This document shows, piece by piece, positions 10,822 through 21,431 of a stretch of DNA of 64,000 nt. A program made the position numbers and the translations under genes. The notes beneath the pieces were generated by a model. It was not told the DNA's origin. It did not search any database and worked only from the letters and a program-made list of their open reading frames with translations. The number at the start of each line of letters is the position of its first letter. Positions within the stretch are counted from its first letter, which is position 1. This stretch comes from Bedellia somnulentella (Eukaryota > Arthropoda > Insecta > Lepidoptera > Bedelliidae), in NCBI GenBank assembly GCA_963576735.1, contig OY755191.1:8213608-8277607 (forward strand), written 5' to 3'.

Positions 10822-10990
10822 AACCCGTCCCGCAAAGACTTGAACGTGCAAATGATGATGGAAATCGAATCGGCCCTTCTTCAGGCTGATGCCATGAAGT
10901 TCCCATGTGTCTACATCAGACCGGATGTGGATAAAGCCACTGCCAACAAGGTGAAGGATATCATCGAAAACCATCATGGAGAAATTTGCG
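10822..10990 (+). CDS. mor: SMARCC/moira exon 2
   Basis: The exon encodes NPSRKDLNVQMMMEIESALL, then QADAMKFPCVYIRPDVDKA and TANKVKDIIENHHGEIC. Human SMARCC1 has NPSRMDRNVE...NIYLIPDIDLKLANKLKDIIKRHQG here. This is the N-terminal BRCT-like module. Acceptor ttcacag|aacccg, donor tgcg|gtaatt; 169 nt end in phase 1. Confidence 0.95.
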
Positions 10991-11891
10991 GTAATTACAT
11001 TTATGAATAAATATTTCATACATTGTAAAAATTTTTTTCTTGGGATGTCTGTGGGTTGTTCTTAATTTTAGTAATTAATTGAGTTGCTGAATTCTAGGTT
11101 ATGCTATAGGGCTTAAACGGCGGTTTAAAAGAAGATTTTTATAATGCGAAAAATGAGGTGATTTGATTTCTTAAAGAAAAGTGTAAGGTAAGTTGTAGAA
11201 ATGTTCTCACGTATCCACTTTTGACCCTCAAATATTTTAGAATAGTGAGAATCAAATCTAAGAAAATAAATGTTATAAAAAGTTCATGATGTTTTTTTAT
11301 CAATATTGATTTAATATACTTCAAACAATTACTTCTTTATAAATAACTGGGTATTGTTTAAATGGAAATGACATGAAAATCATGTTAAACGGTCACGAAT
11401 TCATTAATTTTACTACTGTCTAATTAAACTGAATCTGTTTTGTTTTAATTGTATTAATAAGGTTTGCGTGATCGACCTGCTGCTCTTGGCTCTCAGCATT
11501 CAATAAGCAAACAGAAATTGTGCGCAAGGCTTTATTCAATTCAATGGATAGATGTATGTGAAAATGCTTGTATGAATTTTCTATGTCACGTTGAACGACA
11601 CACTAACCTAGTGATGCCACGGTGCAATGTAAGCTTTCATTAAAATCTCTGAACAAAAGGAACTGCAATATTGTTTGTCAACAACAATTGCTTTCTTGCG
11701 ATAACATTTAAGATGCCACATCATTGTCATCATCAGGAATAGATGTCAAATGATGGACATGGGCATGAACCTTAAGTACATCTGAATAACGATTTTATAT
11801 TTAAATATACTTATCATTGATGATGATTATTAAATATTTTTGTAATAAGTATAGATATAGCACACCGATGACGTAAGCCTTAAGAAATTAT

Positions 11892-12891
11892 AAATTCCAC
11901 CTCTGTATATGTCGTAGGATGATTTGATGTTTAGGGTTTTTGCAAAAAACCTAGGGATTTTGCAAAAATTCCACCTCTGTATATGTCGTAGGATGATTTG
12001 ATGTTTAGGGTTTTTGCAAAAATCCGGATAATTAGACAACGGTCATAATATTTTCTAATCTTACTAGGTTTTTTGCAAAAAAACTAGTTGCTTTAGTATG
12101 ACTCCGAAACGAAATGTCAGTTTTTATGAATACTGTACACTGATTGGTCGATTGCAGTGCCCCATAAACACGTCATCTCTGATTGGTTGTTAATTAAGGC
12201 GTACTTACTTCATTGTTCCTACCTACATTTAATTTGATTGTTATTTTAATTTTAGTTACAAAAAGTTTCTAAGTATAAAATAAGTATTGTCATTTCCTTT
12301 ATAACTCTAGCTATAATACCTTAATGCTACAATTTAAAACGTACTTATTTTATTTTTCCTACCTATATTGAAGACGTCCGTGGCCGAGTGGATAAGTGAC
12401 TAGCTTTTCGGTCTGGAGGTTGCGGGTTTGATCCCCGCTGAGAGCAACATTTATGCGATGAGCATATGTGTATTTTATCATATTAAATATATCACTGAGT
12501 TAGTATCCCATAATACAAGTGTTACTTAGTTTGGGGTAACTTGATCTGTGTATAATATGTCCGAACGTGATTGTAATTTTACTCCAACAGAAGAGTAAAA
12601 AAATATATTTAATTCCTAGTATCAAATAATTATTGTAATTTCTTACCCTTTATAACTCTAGCTATAATATCTCAATACCACAATGACGAACCAATCAGAA
12701 TAAGTTTAGGCGAGCAATCAGATATCAGCCAATCAGCATTAAAGAAGTACAATCTTACTAAACGAACTAGTTTTTTTTTGCAAAAAACCTAGTAAGATAT
12801 ATAACCTTTGTCTAATTATCCGGATTTTTGCAAAATCCCTAGGTTTTTTGCAAAAAACCTAAACATCAAATCATCCTACGACATATACATA
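11892..12891. mobile_element. Foldback element with subterminal repeats and a tRNA-like core
   Basis: The left arm (11892-12085) and right arm (12764-12891) are inverted copies built on ctaggttttttgcaaaaa, aatccggataattagac and tcgtaggatgatttgatgtt. The left arm has a ~75-bp block duplicated in tandem (11892 and 11966). Between the arms, similar blocks around tataactctagctataata recur as direct repeats (about 12300 and 12652), on either side of the tRNA-like segment. No transposase is encoded, so it is non-autonomous. Confidence 0.8.
12365..12447 (+). repeat. tRNA-like segment inside foldback element
   Basis: TGGCCGAGTGGATAAG looks like an A box and GCGGGTTTGATCCCCGC like a B box with a 5-bp T stem; a long middle recalls class II tRNAs. 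I could not pair a clean acceptor stem, so I treat it as a tRNA-derived SINE head or relic rather than a working tRNA gene. Confidence 0.5.
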
Positions 12892-12936
12892 GTTAAGTTT
12901 ATGGGACAACTATTCATAAATTACAGTACACACTGA

Positions 12937-12980
12937 GCCCGCCGGGTCGCAACATTGGCCGGTGACACGACCCGGCGGCC
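12937..12980. repeat. GC-rich hairpin
   Basis: Arms 12937-12949 and 12968-12980 pair over 13 bp around ccgccgggtcg with one mismatch; loop 18 nt. A 16-bp palindrome gccgacatatgtcggc follows at about 13032. It stands out in an AT-rich intron; function unknown. Confidence 0.6.
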
Positions 12981-13213
12981 TAAGATTTATGTCTAACCTA
13001 TGTATGAAAACTAGACCACAGACAAAAAGTTGCCGACATATGTCGGCGGTTCGACGGACTTGGAGTGTATTGCGCTTAATACTTACTCAAAGAATTCCTT
13101 ATGCACTAAGCCTTAGAATTAACATTGGCTGAAGTGACTAACTTTGATTACTAGTATCATAAATCATAATGTACTATTTAATTTAATTTCACATTTACCT
13201 TTCTCTTAAACAG

Positions 13214-13368
13214 ACGACGAAGATGAAGCCACTCACATAATATACGGCGCGGTAGACCCCCAAGAGGAAGAATACGCCCGACCAGTATTCCGTCGCGGTA
13301 ACAATGTATTGCTGCATTGGTACTACTTTCCGGACAGCCACGATACTTGGACGCAGGCTGAGTTACCG
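13214..13368 (+). CDS. mor: SMARCC/moira exon 3
   Basis: The exon encodes (D)DEDEATHIIYGAVDPQEEE, then YARPVFRRGNNVLLHWYYF and PDSHDTWTQAELP. Human: KASHHIY...[25 protein letters not shown]. This is the BRCT-to-chromo-barrel junction. Acceptor aaacag|acgacg, donor ccg|gtgtgt, 155 nt, phase 1 to 0. Its 3' half is the founder of the four pseudo-exon copies that follow. Confidence 0.95.
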
Positions 13369-13440
13369 GTGTGTGCTTTTATGTTTGCTTGTATGTTTGT
13401 TTACTGTTGGTTTCCTTATAAGTGAATCTATCCACAAAAT

Positions 13441-13634
13441 ATATGGTGAGACGCTCAAGAGGAAGAATACGGTCGTCCGGTCTTTCGTCGCGGTAACAAC
13501 GTACTAATGCATTGGTACTACTTCCCGACAGCCACGATACTTGGACGCAGGCTGAGCTACCGGTTTGTGCTTTTATGTTTGCTTGTATGTTTGTTTGCTG
13601 TTAGTTTTCATATTAGTAAATCTTTCCATAAAAT
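13441..13634 (+). pseudogene. SMARCC exon 3 tandem pseudo-copy 2
   Basis: It matches the exon 3 part from GAVDPQEEE onward plus ~75 bp of the following intron. DAQEEEYGRPVFRRGNNV is readable, then a 1-base deletion (ttccggacagcc to ttcccgacagcc type change) shifts the frame after HWYYFP. The exon's 5' part and acceptor are not included, so it cannot splice in as exon 3 does. Confidence 0.9.
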
Positions 13635-13827
13635 ATATGGTGAGACGCTCAAGAGGAAGAATACGGTCGTCCGGTCTTTCGTCGCGGTAACAACGTACTA
13701 CTGCATTGGTACTACTTGCCCGACAGCCACGATACTTAGACGCAAGCTGAGTTACCGGTTTATAATTTTATGTGTGCTTGTATGTTTGAGTAATTTTTTT
13801 TAGTAAGCGAATCCTCCTACAAAATAA
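13635..13827 (+). pseudogene. SMARCC exon 3 tandem pseudo-copy 3
   Basis: It is nearly identical to copy 2 over the first half and keeps the original frame through HWYYLPDSHDT, but the Trp codon is TAG (stop). The donor position reads ccggtttat. No acceptor. Confidence 0.9.
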
Positions 13828-14015
13828 AGCGCCAGAGACACCCAAGAGTAAGAAAACGCCCGCCCAGTATTCCGTAGCGGTAATAACGTACTACTGGATT
13901 GGTACTACTTCCCCGACAGCCACGATACTTGGACGCAGGCTGAGTTGCCTGTTTGTGATTTTATGTTTGATCGTGTTAATATCCTTGATTTAGTGTATTT
14001 TCTCATAAAATAGAC
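13828..14015 (+). pseudogene. SMARCC exon 3 tandem pseudo-copy 4
   Basis: It contains acccaagagtaagaaaacgc, where the QEEE stretch becomes QE-stop. It keeps tggtactacttccccgacag further on. It is more diverged in its intronic half than copies 2 and 3. Confidence 0.88.
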
Positions 14016-14115
14016 GGTGCTATAAACCTCCAAGAGGTATAATACGCTCAACCGGTATTCTGTCGCGATAAAAAAGTTTGGTGCAACTTTTTGGTATCCA
14101 CAATACTTAGACATA
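14016..14115 (+). pseudogene. SMARCC exon 3 tandem pseudo-copy 5, partial
   Basis: This is the most degraded copy: ctccaagaggtataatacgc, then attctgtcgcgataa, with indels and stops, fading after acaatacttagac. Spacing to copy 4 is 188 bp. Confidence 0.75.
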
Positions 14116-14254
14116 GGTTAACTGGTCGGTTTAATGTTTTGCTTATAATAATCGTTTGCATCACGTGACATTTGGTAACATTGTGTTCAAAATGTAGGCT
14201 GTTTGATGGGTGATGGATGATTCTCTTGCAATCTATAATATGCATCATCATCAG

Positions 14255-14415
14255 CTCCTAGATGTTGTCACTGCTGGACATTAACCTGCCCCCAAGATTT
14301 CCACAAGGACCCGTCCTATGCTGCCCTCATCCATTGGCTTCCCGCAACCGCTGACTAAATCATAGGTTCACCTTGCGTGTGGCCTACCCACACTAAGTCG
14401 TCTGGTATGTGAACT
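14255..14415 (-). mobile_element. LINE 3' end fragment (tentative)
   Basis: Phrases such as tgtcactgctggacattaac and cccacactaagtcgtctggt resemble, in reverse, the 3' region of insect RTE-type LINEs. No reading frame survives. Classification is from memory of the pattern only. Confidence 0.45.
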
Positions 14416-14495
14416 CTTCCCAACCTTCCAAGCTATATATATTTCTTTATTTATTATCTAACTTTTGTTAATCTATTTCTTTTTTGATATTTTAG

Positions 14496-14633
14496 GTGGA
14501 CCCCCCAGAAACTCCAAACTGGGAACGCAGTGGCGGCTGGCGAGTGGCTGCCAATTGGGCTTTAGACTTGGTGCAGTACAACGAGTGGATGAACGAGGAA
14601 GATTATGAAGTAGACGCGCATGGGAAGAAGAAG
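14496..14633 (+). CDS. mor: SMARCC/moira exon 4
   Basis: The exon encodes VDPPETPNWERSGGWRVAAN, then WALDLVQYNEWMNEEDYEV and DAHGKKK. NEWMNEEDYEVD is identical to the vertebrate sequence at this place (chromo-barrel end). Acceptor ttttag|gtggac, donor aag|gtatag, 46 codons, phase 0. Confidence 0.96.
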
Positions 14634-14644
14634 GTATAGTAGAT

Positions 14645-14890
14645 ATACATATATTTACGGGTATAAATCATAAAAGGGGCAGCCAATGCCTGAGAATTTG
14701 AAGGGTTAAAAAAACGATTGTCAAAGGATGATTGATGATGGGCCTTCAACCAAATCGCCCAACAATCACTTAAAACCCAAAAGTTGCCTCTTACAACACT
14801 CTTGGAATAGCACTTATAAATTTCCTTCCGCGGGTGTCGGAAGAGGTGACTTAGGGTAAGGGGCTTCTTAAGTGATAATTGGGCGATTTA
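14645..14890. mobile_element. Two S2 remnants in opposite orientation
   Basis: The plus part (tataaatc.taaaaggggcagcca to aaaagttgcctcttacaac) ends near 14805. A minus part (ccttccgcgggtgtcggaag, gtgataattgggcgattta) follows. Both are diverged. Confidence 0.65.
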
Positions 14891-15013
14891 GTGTAGAGAT
14901 CAGTTCATTGTAAAGATCCAAATAACAAAAAAACTCACCAAACATTTTTTGCAATAATGGTTATAAAATTTTATTATATCATTAAATATAATATCTTTTG
15001 TTAATTTTGACAG

Positions 15014-15135
15014 GTTCACAAACTCCGGCTATCAGTAGAAGACCTGATGCCGGGTGCTGAACCCGCGAGCAAGTCCAAGAAAGGCAAGAGGAAGCGATCT
15101 CCTTCGCCGCCACCGCAGAAGAATAAGAGGAAGAG
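15014..15135 (+). CDS. mor: SMARCC/moira exon 5
   Basis: The exon encodes VHKLRLSVEDLMPGAEPASK, then SKKGKRKRSPSPPPQKNKRK. The lysine-rich RKRSPSPPP stretch matches human RKRKHSPSPPPP and probably serves as a nuclear localisation segment. Acceptor tgacag|gttcac, donor ag|gtaatg, 122 nt ending in phase 2. Confidence 0.93.
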
Positions 15136-15177
15136 GTAATGTATTCGTTAATATATTGTATTGTATGTATTAGTATT

Positions 15178-15425
15178 AGCTGTGTAGTTTCGGCTTAGAA
15201 TAGCACTACCCCATTTCTTCCGGTGGGTGTACGTAAGAGGCGACTAACGGACTTGGGGCTTTTTAATGGATTTTTGGGCGATGCGGTTGGAGACCCATCA
15301 CCAACAACCTTTATTCTACCGTCTTTTCCCTACTCAATTTCCAAAAGTGGCTGAGGAATTTCTAATTTCTCAGCTCTGGCTACCCCTTTTAGGGATTTAT
15401 AGCCGTGAGTATATGTATGTATGTA
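15178..15425 (-). mobile_element. S2 repeat, near full length
   Basis: It runs from tgtgtagtttcggcttagaa through gaggcgactaacggacttgg, ggagacccatcaccaacaac and ccaaaagtggctgagg to tagccgtgagtatatgtatg. Lies in SMARCC intron 5. Confidence 0.85.
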
Positions 15426-15925
15426 TGTAAGTATTATATGCTGCTTAAGCTCACTAAAAGGCTTGGGCCTGAATGCACTGGATAGGGTGATTTGGCCATA
15501 GAAAATTGATATGATAGACTATTTACTAATACCATGATAGTAGTCGAGGCTTAAGACTTGCCGTGCCCTCCCAACCAAGCACTGAATCATTTAAATTTTC
15601 AGATAATCAGTGAATTCATCCTGCAATGTCATACAAAAATGAATTAAATTTCACATATTGAATTTGTAATTTTACCGATGCGAATTGAATCCGAGGCCTA
15701 CGGATTGTGAGCCGGAAGTTCTAACACTATATCACAGAGGAACTTACACAAGAAAAACGATTTTTTCGGATTGTAGTTTTCAAAACCTAATATTTATATC
15801 TACCTATATCCTTAAACGGATTTTTTTAAAAATTTGAAATAGACAATGCCCTAGTTTCAGTTTAGAGGAGAACATGTTGAAAGAAAATAATTGTTATTCA
15901 ATTATCTTTTAAATGGGTAAATGCA

Positions 15926-15967
15926 TAGCTAAAGAACATTGTCGAAAGTGACAATGTTCTTTAGCTA
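15926..15967. repeat. Perfect hairpin 1 in SMARCC intron 5
   Basis: An 18-bp perfect stem (15926-15943 with 15950-15967, tagctaaagaacattgtc) and a 6-nt loop gaaagt. Hairpin 2 follows after six bases. Confidence 0.95.
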
Positions 15968-15973
15968 TATAGC

Positions 15974-16022
15974 TAATAAATCGGATTCTTTGAAAAACAT
16001 TTTCAAAGAATCCGATTTATTA
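15974..16022. repeat. Perfect hairpin 2 in SMARCC intron 5
   Basis: A 23-bp perfect stem (15974-15996 with 16000-16022) built on aataaatcggattctttg, with a 3-nt loop aca. It lies ~70 bp upstream of the exon 6 acceptor, so it could fold in the transcript near the splice site. Confidence 0.95.
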
Positions 16023-16094
16023 CCATTTTTTTGACCACACATTTTTTTCTATCTAAAACTTATTAACCTCATATTTTCGCAATGTTTTCTCCAG

Positions 16095-16195
16095 CCGCAT
16101 GGCCAAGCGTCGTGAAAATGACGAAGAGGACGAAGATACAGCCTCTCGCGATAACACCGACACGGCCCCTACTCCTGAGGCGCCTCCACAGGAAG
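16095..16195 (+). CDS. mor: SMARCC/moira exon 6
   Basis: The exon encodes (S)RMAKRRENDEEDEDTASRD, then NTDTAPTPEAPPQE. It is an acidic, low-complexity linker between the chromo region and SWIRM, alignable to human KRRSQKEEDEQEDL. Acceptor tctccag|ccgcat, donor gaag|gtagct. 101 nt, phase 2 to 1. Confidence 0.9.
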
Positions 16196-16254
16196 GTAGC
16201 TATTCAAATTGTTGTTAATTAAATAAGATTGAATTTTCAGATTGGTGTGTAGTG

Positions 16255-16440
16255 GCAGATTAGATTGGCACTAACTTATAGTTATTGCCGAGGGCGTCGT
16301 TAAAACCGACCTAGGGTATTGGTTTTTTTTAGTGATTGTTGCGTAATGTGTCTGTAGGGCTATCACCAAATATTTTTTTATTTTACAATCTTATCCCCCT
16401 ACCCAAGTTCCAAACTACTTTTGTAAACTATTTTTTCTTA
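16255..16440 (-). mobile_element. S2 repeat remnant
   Basis: The weak order of S2 blocks (tgtgtagtggca, tagtgattgttgcgtaatgtg, tatcaccaaatat, cctacccaagttcca) on the minus strand suggests an old copy. The rest of 16196-16794 is AT-rich intron with nothing else seen. Confidence 0.45.
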
Positions 16441-16794
16441 TCGTGGAACAAATTTTTGGGCCAGTAAATATGTTTAATTTTACCAATATCCCTTAAAATT
16501 TTATAAATTAATTTATAAAATTAACTAAACCTCTGTTTTATATCACAACGGGTACAACAAATTAAAAGAAGAAGAAGATCTTCTAAATTAAAAGCTTACA
16601 CCAGTAGTAATGAATGCATTACGTTAATAATAAAGCGTAACATTTATATGTTTATTCAGAGTTACGAGCACATATTTGATAAATCTATCTATGAATCGAA
16701 GGTTCACGTACAATAGTGTGTATTTCATCTAAATACAGCCAAAGGTTGACTATTTCAAATAACTATATATACTAATTCTGAATCCCCCCCCCAG

Positions 16795-16910
16795 GTGCCG
16801 GCAGTTCGGCCAGCGAGCCGGCGGCCGCCACGCCCAACCCGCCGCCGGTCAGCGAGGCGCCGCCCACGCCCGCCACCAACACCGACACGCACGACGACTC
16901 CAACACGCAG
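16795..16910 (+). CDS. mor: SMARCC/moira exon 7
   Basis: A GC-rich Ala/Pro linker: (G)AGSSASEPAAATPNPPPVS, then EAPPTPATNTDTHDDSNTQ. It leads into the SWIRM exon. The acceptor has a run of ten C (cccccccccag|gtgccg), donor cag|gtacta. 116 nt close the frame to phase 0. The high GC contrasts with the flanking introns. Confidence 0.88.
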
Positions 16911-17346
16911 GTACTATACTACATACTTATACTCACGCATGGCTATAAATCCCATTGAGCAGGGCAGAGATTATCGATCACCACTTTCGCCGAGAAATAT
17001 CTCTTGCTTCACTCACGTTCATTATTCTTCTTATTATCCCACTTGTTATCGTCATTGTTTATTTTTCTTGGCTGTATCTTTGTTAGTGTTTAACTTCTTT
17101 GCTGAAAACTATTACGCTGAAACTTTTGCTATATGTTAATTCACTCCATAGTATTTATTTTGCAACGATAAGGTCTGCCATTCATAATTACTATTCCCAA
17201 AAAAAATTGATTTGATGATTATTGCCATTAAGAAAATAAATGTCTATCAACAATAACATCTAATATAAAATAACATACAACCAATGCATACCCTCATAGT
17301 TCAGCTTATATATCATCTAATCATTGACATCCCTTCATTTTCACAG

Positions 17347-17528
17347 GAGATGCTATCAAAAGAAGAGCTAGAAGACAACGTGACCGACCAAACGCACCAC
17401 ATCGTGATCCCGTCGTACTCAGCTTGGTTTGACTACAACTCCATACATACCATCGAGAAGAGAGCTTTGCCCGAGTTCTTCAATGGCAAGAACAAGTCTA
17501 AGACGCCCGAGATTTATTTGGCTTATAG
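17347..17528 (+). CDS. mor: SMARCC/moira exon 8 (SWIRM, first half)
   Basis: The exon encodes [20 protein letters not shown], then [20 protein letters not shown] and [20 protein letters not shown]. IPSYxxWFDY...[20 protein letters not shown] is the start of the SWIRM domain, a helical fold that in SMARCC contacts SNF5/Snr1 (SMARCB1). Acceptor ttcacag|gagatg, donor ag|gtactg, 182 nt, phase 0 to 2. Confidence 0.97.
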
Positions 17529-17876
17529 GTACTGAAACATATCATTTGTAAATAAAATCCTACAGTATTAAAAAAAAGAGAACGCAAATGATCTTTCCGT
17601 AGCTAAGGATGGTGTTTGTAAAGAAAAGACACAATAAAAAACCACAGGCAATTCTAAAATATCAGAAAGAAGATTGTTGTTCATATATTTTCTTTTCTTT
17701 TCGGCAGCAAATTTTCTTGGACGAAAAGTTATTTTATTATAATTTTAAGTATTTTTTTCTTAACAAATCTATTAAAAATCGTTCAAACATACAATTAAGT
17801 CATACAGAGTTCGCTTGCTTAAACCCCCAAACCAATTTAAAACCCACCCTGAGTTGTCCTAACTTCTCTTCCTCAC

Positions 17877-18172
<296 letters not shown>

Positions 18173-18469
18173 TAATTATCTACGGGTACTAATAAAAGCT
18201 CCGATAATAAAATAAAAATTGTCTTTACAAAAAATATAAAATTAACTGCCTTAAATACAAAATTTCCGACTACTTTTGTCCGAGTAAAAATGACAAAACA
18301 ACCGAATGACGTACTTGAATCTTCAAAAAACGTATATGTCTGTTGGTTGCCACAATACTTTTCTACCAAGTGAAATTATGCTCTACTGATAACAATGCTT
18401 TATATTTTTTACCTTTATTTTCCTACACGTTAGTCATAAATTACACTACATGTTTCATAGGGATTATGC

Positions 18470-18654
18470 ATTTAGGGTGCTTCGCTCGCTCGTTTTATAC
18501 ATAACCTATCCTAACCTAGCTAAATGTGACCTAACTTTTCTTCACCTGCAGGGGGCTTTAGAACTCCCAACCCCCCCAACGGATAAACTTGTCGGAGGTT
18601 CAGTATTTTATTCGGAAGTTTAGTTTTATTATTCGAAGTTAAATATATTATACA
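18470..18654 (+). repeat. 'cctaacc' repeat, left copy
   Basis: The segment has cgctcgctcgttttataca, aacctagctaaatgtgac and ttcgaagttaaatatatt. A shortened copy is at 21141-21255, and the front part also occurs inside the TIR element at 24345-24450. It is a dispersed unclassified repeat. Confidence 0.65.
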
Positions 18655-19456
18655 CTAGTGGATCGGCCCAGCTTCGCACGGGTAGCGTAGTTTTAAAAAT
18701 ATCTGAGGTTTCTTCAATCACTGCTCAACCTTTGTGAAATTTAGCGCCACTTAAAGCACTCCTGAATAGTTCAGCTTTGTAATTATGAAAGCGCTTTAAT
18801 GAACGGTTCAGTATCTTCGAAAATAAACCCATGCAAACAAATAATCAGAGTTGCAAACTTTGCATACATAATACATATACTTACGGCTATCTTTTGCCCG
18901 CGTCACCATTACTAAAAAATAATCCAGCATGATTCTGTATTCACGTGCGACGACAGGACGCGATGGCTTATTTCTTGTATAAGTTTGGTGTTTCTATACC
19001 GATTTCTATGATTCTTTTTTTATTGAATAGGTAATAATGTAAACTTTTTTAAATGAGAGAACTATAAACGTAAAAGTAAACAAATATAATCAGGCTGCTC
19101 CGAACTGCTAAGCTATCATACAGTTACACGTGTTATTGTGAGTCAACCATAAAAGATAGACATATGCTGTTGAAGGATATTTTTTAGACAATTTTATGTC
19201 AAATGTTTCCGTGATACATGATTTCTATGTAACTGTAACCATTAAGGCTGCACACGCGATGGAAGCTTAAAAATCGTTTAAATCCGTCGAGTAGTTTTTG
19301 TTTCCATAAGGAACATACAAACCGACAGACAGACAAAACTTTTACTGATTGCATTTTTGGCATCAGTATCGATCAGCAATCACCCCCTGATAGTTATTTT
19401 GAAAATATATTTAATGTACAGAATTGACCTCTCTACAGATTTATTATAAGTATAGA
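18655..19456 (-). mobile_element. Helitron, non-autonomous, ~800 bp
   Basis: Read on the minus strand it starts TCTATACTTATAATAAATCT and ends in ...GATCCACTAG, with a small GC hairpin (cccgtgcgaagctggg) just before the end. It sits between host A and T, the Helitron target rule. A caaccgacagacagacaaaac microsatellite-like block is internal. Relatives are at 43047-44036 and from 63782. No Rep/helicase is encoded. Confidence 0.78.
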
Positions 19457-19469
19457 TAACCTAACCAGA

Positions 19470-21140
19470 TTGCTGTAATGTAATCTGGTTATGCATCCAT
19501 TTCTTCGCCAATCGACAGTAATGTTGATTGGAACGGGGAGATGGGTGAATTTAGTGACAGCGAGATTAGTATGGAAGAAATAATGAAAGCAATGAAAAGT
19601 ATGAAATTAGGGAAGGCGGCAGGGTATGATAGGATTACTATCGAAATGCTGAGGGCTGGTAAAGGGTTGGTGGCTTCTTGGTTGTACTTCCTTTTCCAAA
19701 AATGCTGGTCGAGTGGCAAAGTTCCACGAGACTGGTGCAAGGCGGTGATTGTGCCTCTATATAAAGGAAAGGGGTCACACCAAGAGGCTAAAAACTACCG
19801 CGGCATCAGCTTACTCAGCATTGTTGGTAAATTGTATGCTAAGGTACTGATTGAAAGAGTGATGAATGAAACTGATGAGAAAATATGGGATGTGCAAGAG
19901 GGATTTAGGAAAGGAATGGGATGTATGGATCAAATCTTCTCTCTAAGGAGCATCACCGAAAAGTTCTTAGCTAAGAACCAAAAGGTGTATTGCTCCTTCA
20001 TTGATTTAGAGAAGGCGTATGATAGGGTGGTAAGAAAGTGTTTATGGGAGGTGTTATCCAAGTTCGGTTTGGGGAGTCAACTTATACGTGCATTGGTATC
20101 ACTCTATGAGGATTCTAGTGCATGTGTAAGAGTAAACGGGGAAAACACTTACTGGTTCGGAATCTCTAGGGGTGTCCGACAGGGATGTGTAGCTTCTCCG
20201 TGGCTCTTCAATTTGTTTATGGATGACTGTTTGACAGAGTTGCGTGAAAGTGATTATGGACTAAGAATGAGTGGATTCATCATTAAATGCCTCTTGTATG
20301 CTGACGATCAAGTGCTACTTGCATCGTCGGCAGAAGAGTTGCAAGAGATGATGAATATTGCATGTGAGTCTTTTGTAAGAAAGGGAATGAGGGTGAATGT
20401 GGATAAGACCAAAACGATGGTTTTTGAGAGTCAAGAAGATGTGACAGAATGCGTGATTACGATTGATGGTAAGGATGTGGAACAGGTGAAGGAGTTTGTA
20501 TATCTGGGAAGTTTGTTTACAAGGGATGGAAAATGTGATGAAGATATTGAAAGAAGAGTGAAAAAGGGTAATGCGGTAAATGGAGCAATGAATAGGCTAA
20601 TGACCTGTCAATCGGTGTCTGAAAAGGCCCGAATGGCTGTGCATGATGCTGTTCTTGTTCCTACGCTTATGTATGGAAGCGAATGTTGGGTGTGGCAGAA
20701 GAAGCATGAGAGCAGAGTGAATGCAGTAGAGATGAGGTCCCTCAGAAAAATTTGTAATGTTAGATTATGTGACCGAGTGAGAAATAGTGTTATTCGTGAA
20801 AAGTGTGGTGTGAAAGATGATATTGTAAGAAAGATAGAAGAAGGAATGTTGAGATGGTTTGGGCACATAGAGAGGATGGATGATAGAAAATTGGTAAAAG
20901 GGATCTATAGAGCTAGTGTGGATGGTAATGTTAGTAGAGGACGACCACGGAGAACACACTTGGACCAAATTGAGAGTGTGCTCAAAAAGACTGGCGTCCG
21001 AAGTATGAAGAATAAAAGAGCATGTATGAAAAGATTGATGGATGTAAACGAAGCTAGAGAGGTTTGTCAGGATCGTGCGAAGTGGCGATCAATAGTCTCT
21101 GCCTACCCCAATGGGAACTAATGGCGTGAGTATATGTATG
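19470..21140 (+). mobile_element. RTE-like non-LTR retrotransposon, 5'-truncated
   Basis: The reading frame 19541-21121 is uninterrupted over 526 residues and opens a little further upstream. It has reverse-transcriptase motifs in order: AVIVPLYKGKG, NYRGISLLSIVGK, FIDLEKAYDRV, GVRQGCVASPWLFN, LLYADDQVLLA and FVYLGSLFT. The C-terminal MYGSECWVWQKKH...MLRWFGHIERM block follows. The endonuclease half is missing. The 3' end is ggcgtgagtatatgtatgta. The intact frame implies a fairly recent insertion into SMARCC intron 9. The clade name is from the motifs, not a tree. Confidence 0.9.
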
Positions 21141-21255
21141 TATAACCTAACCTAGCTAAATGTGACCTAACTTTTCTTCACCTGCGGATAAACTTGTCGG
21201 AGGTTCAGTATTTTATTCGGAAGTTTAGTTTTATTATTCGAAGTTAAATATATTT
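21141..21255 (+). repeat. 'cctaacc' repeat, right copy
   Basis: It repeats 18513-18650 (aacctagctaaatgtgac, ggataaacttgtcggaggtt, ttattattcgaagttaaata) but lacks the ~30-bp cagggggctttagaactccc part. With the left copy it brackets the Helitron and LINE. Confidence 0.8.
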
Positions 21256-21431
21256 GTAAGTAAAAATGTAATTTGATCCTGTTCATAGGTGTTTGTTAAA
21301 TATATTTAATTTTTTCGTTATGTTTTGGGTTTTTTTGTCGGTAATTTATTAAAACATTGGTTTATAAGAATAATAGTCGGACAGATGTAGTTGGAGATTC
21401 ATTTGTTTTTCGGAACCATTATTATTTCCCA

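Noticed and set aside
13304..13803. Plus-strand frames through the exon 3 repeats (RRLSYRFVLLCLLVCLF...)
   Set aside because: They are out-of-frame readings of exon 3 copies and the intron between them; the repetition follows from the tandem DNA duplication.
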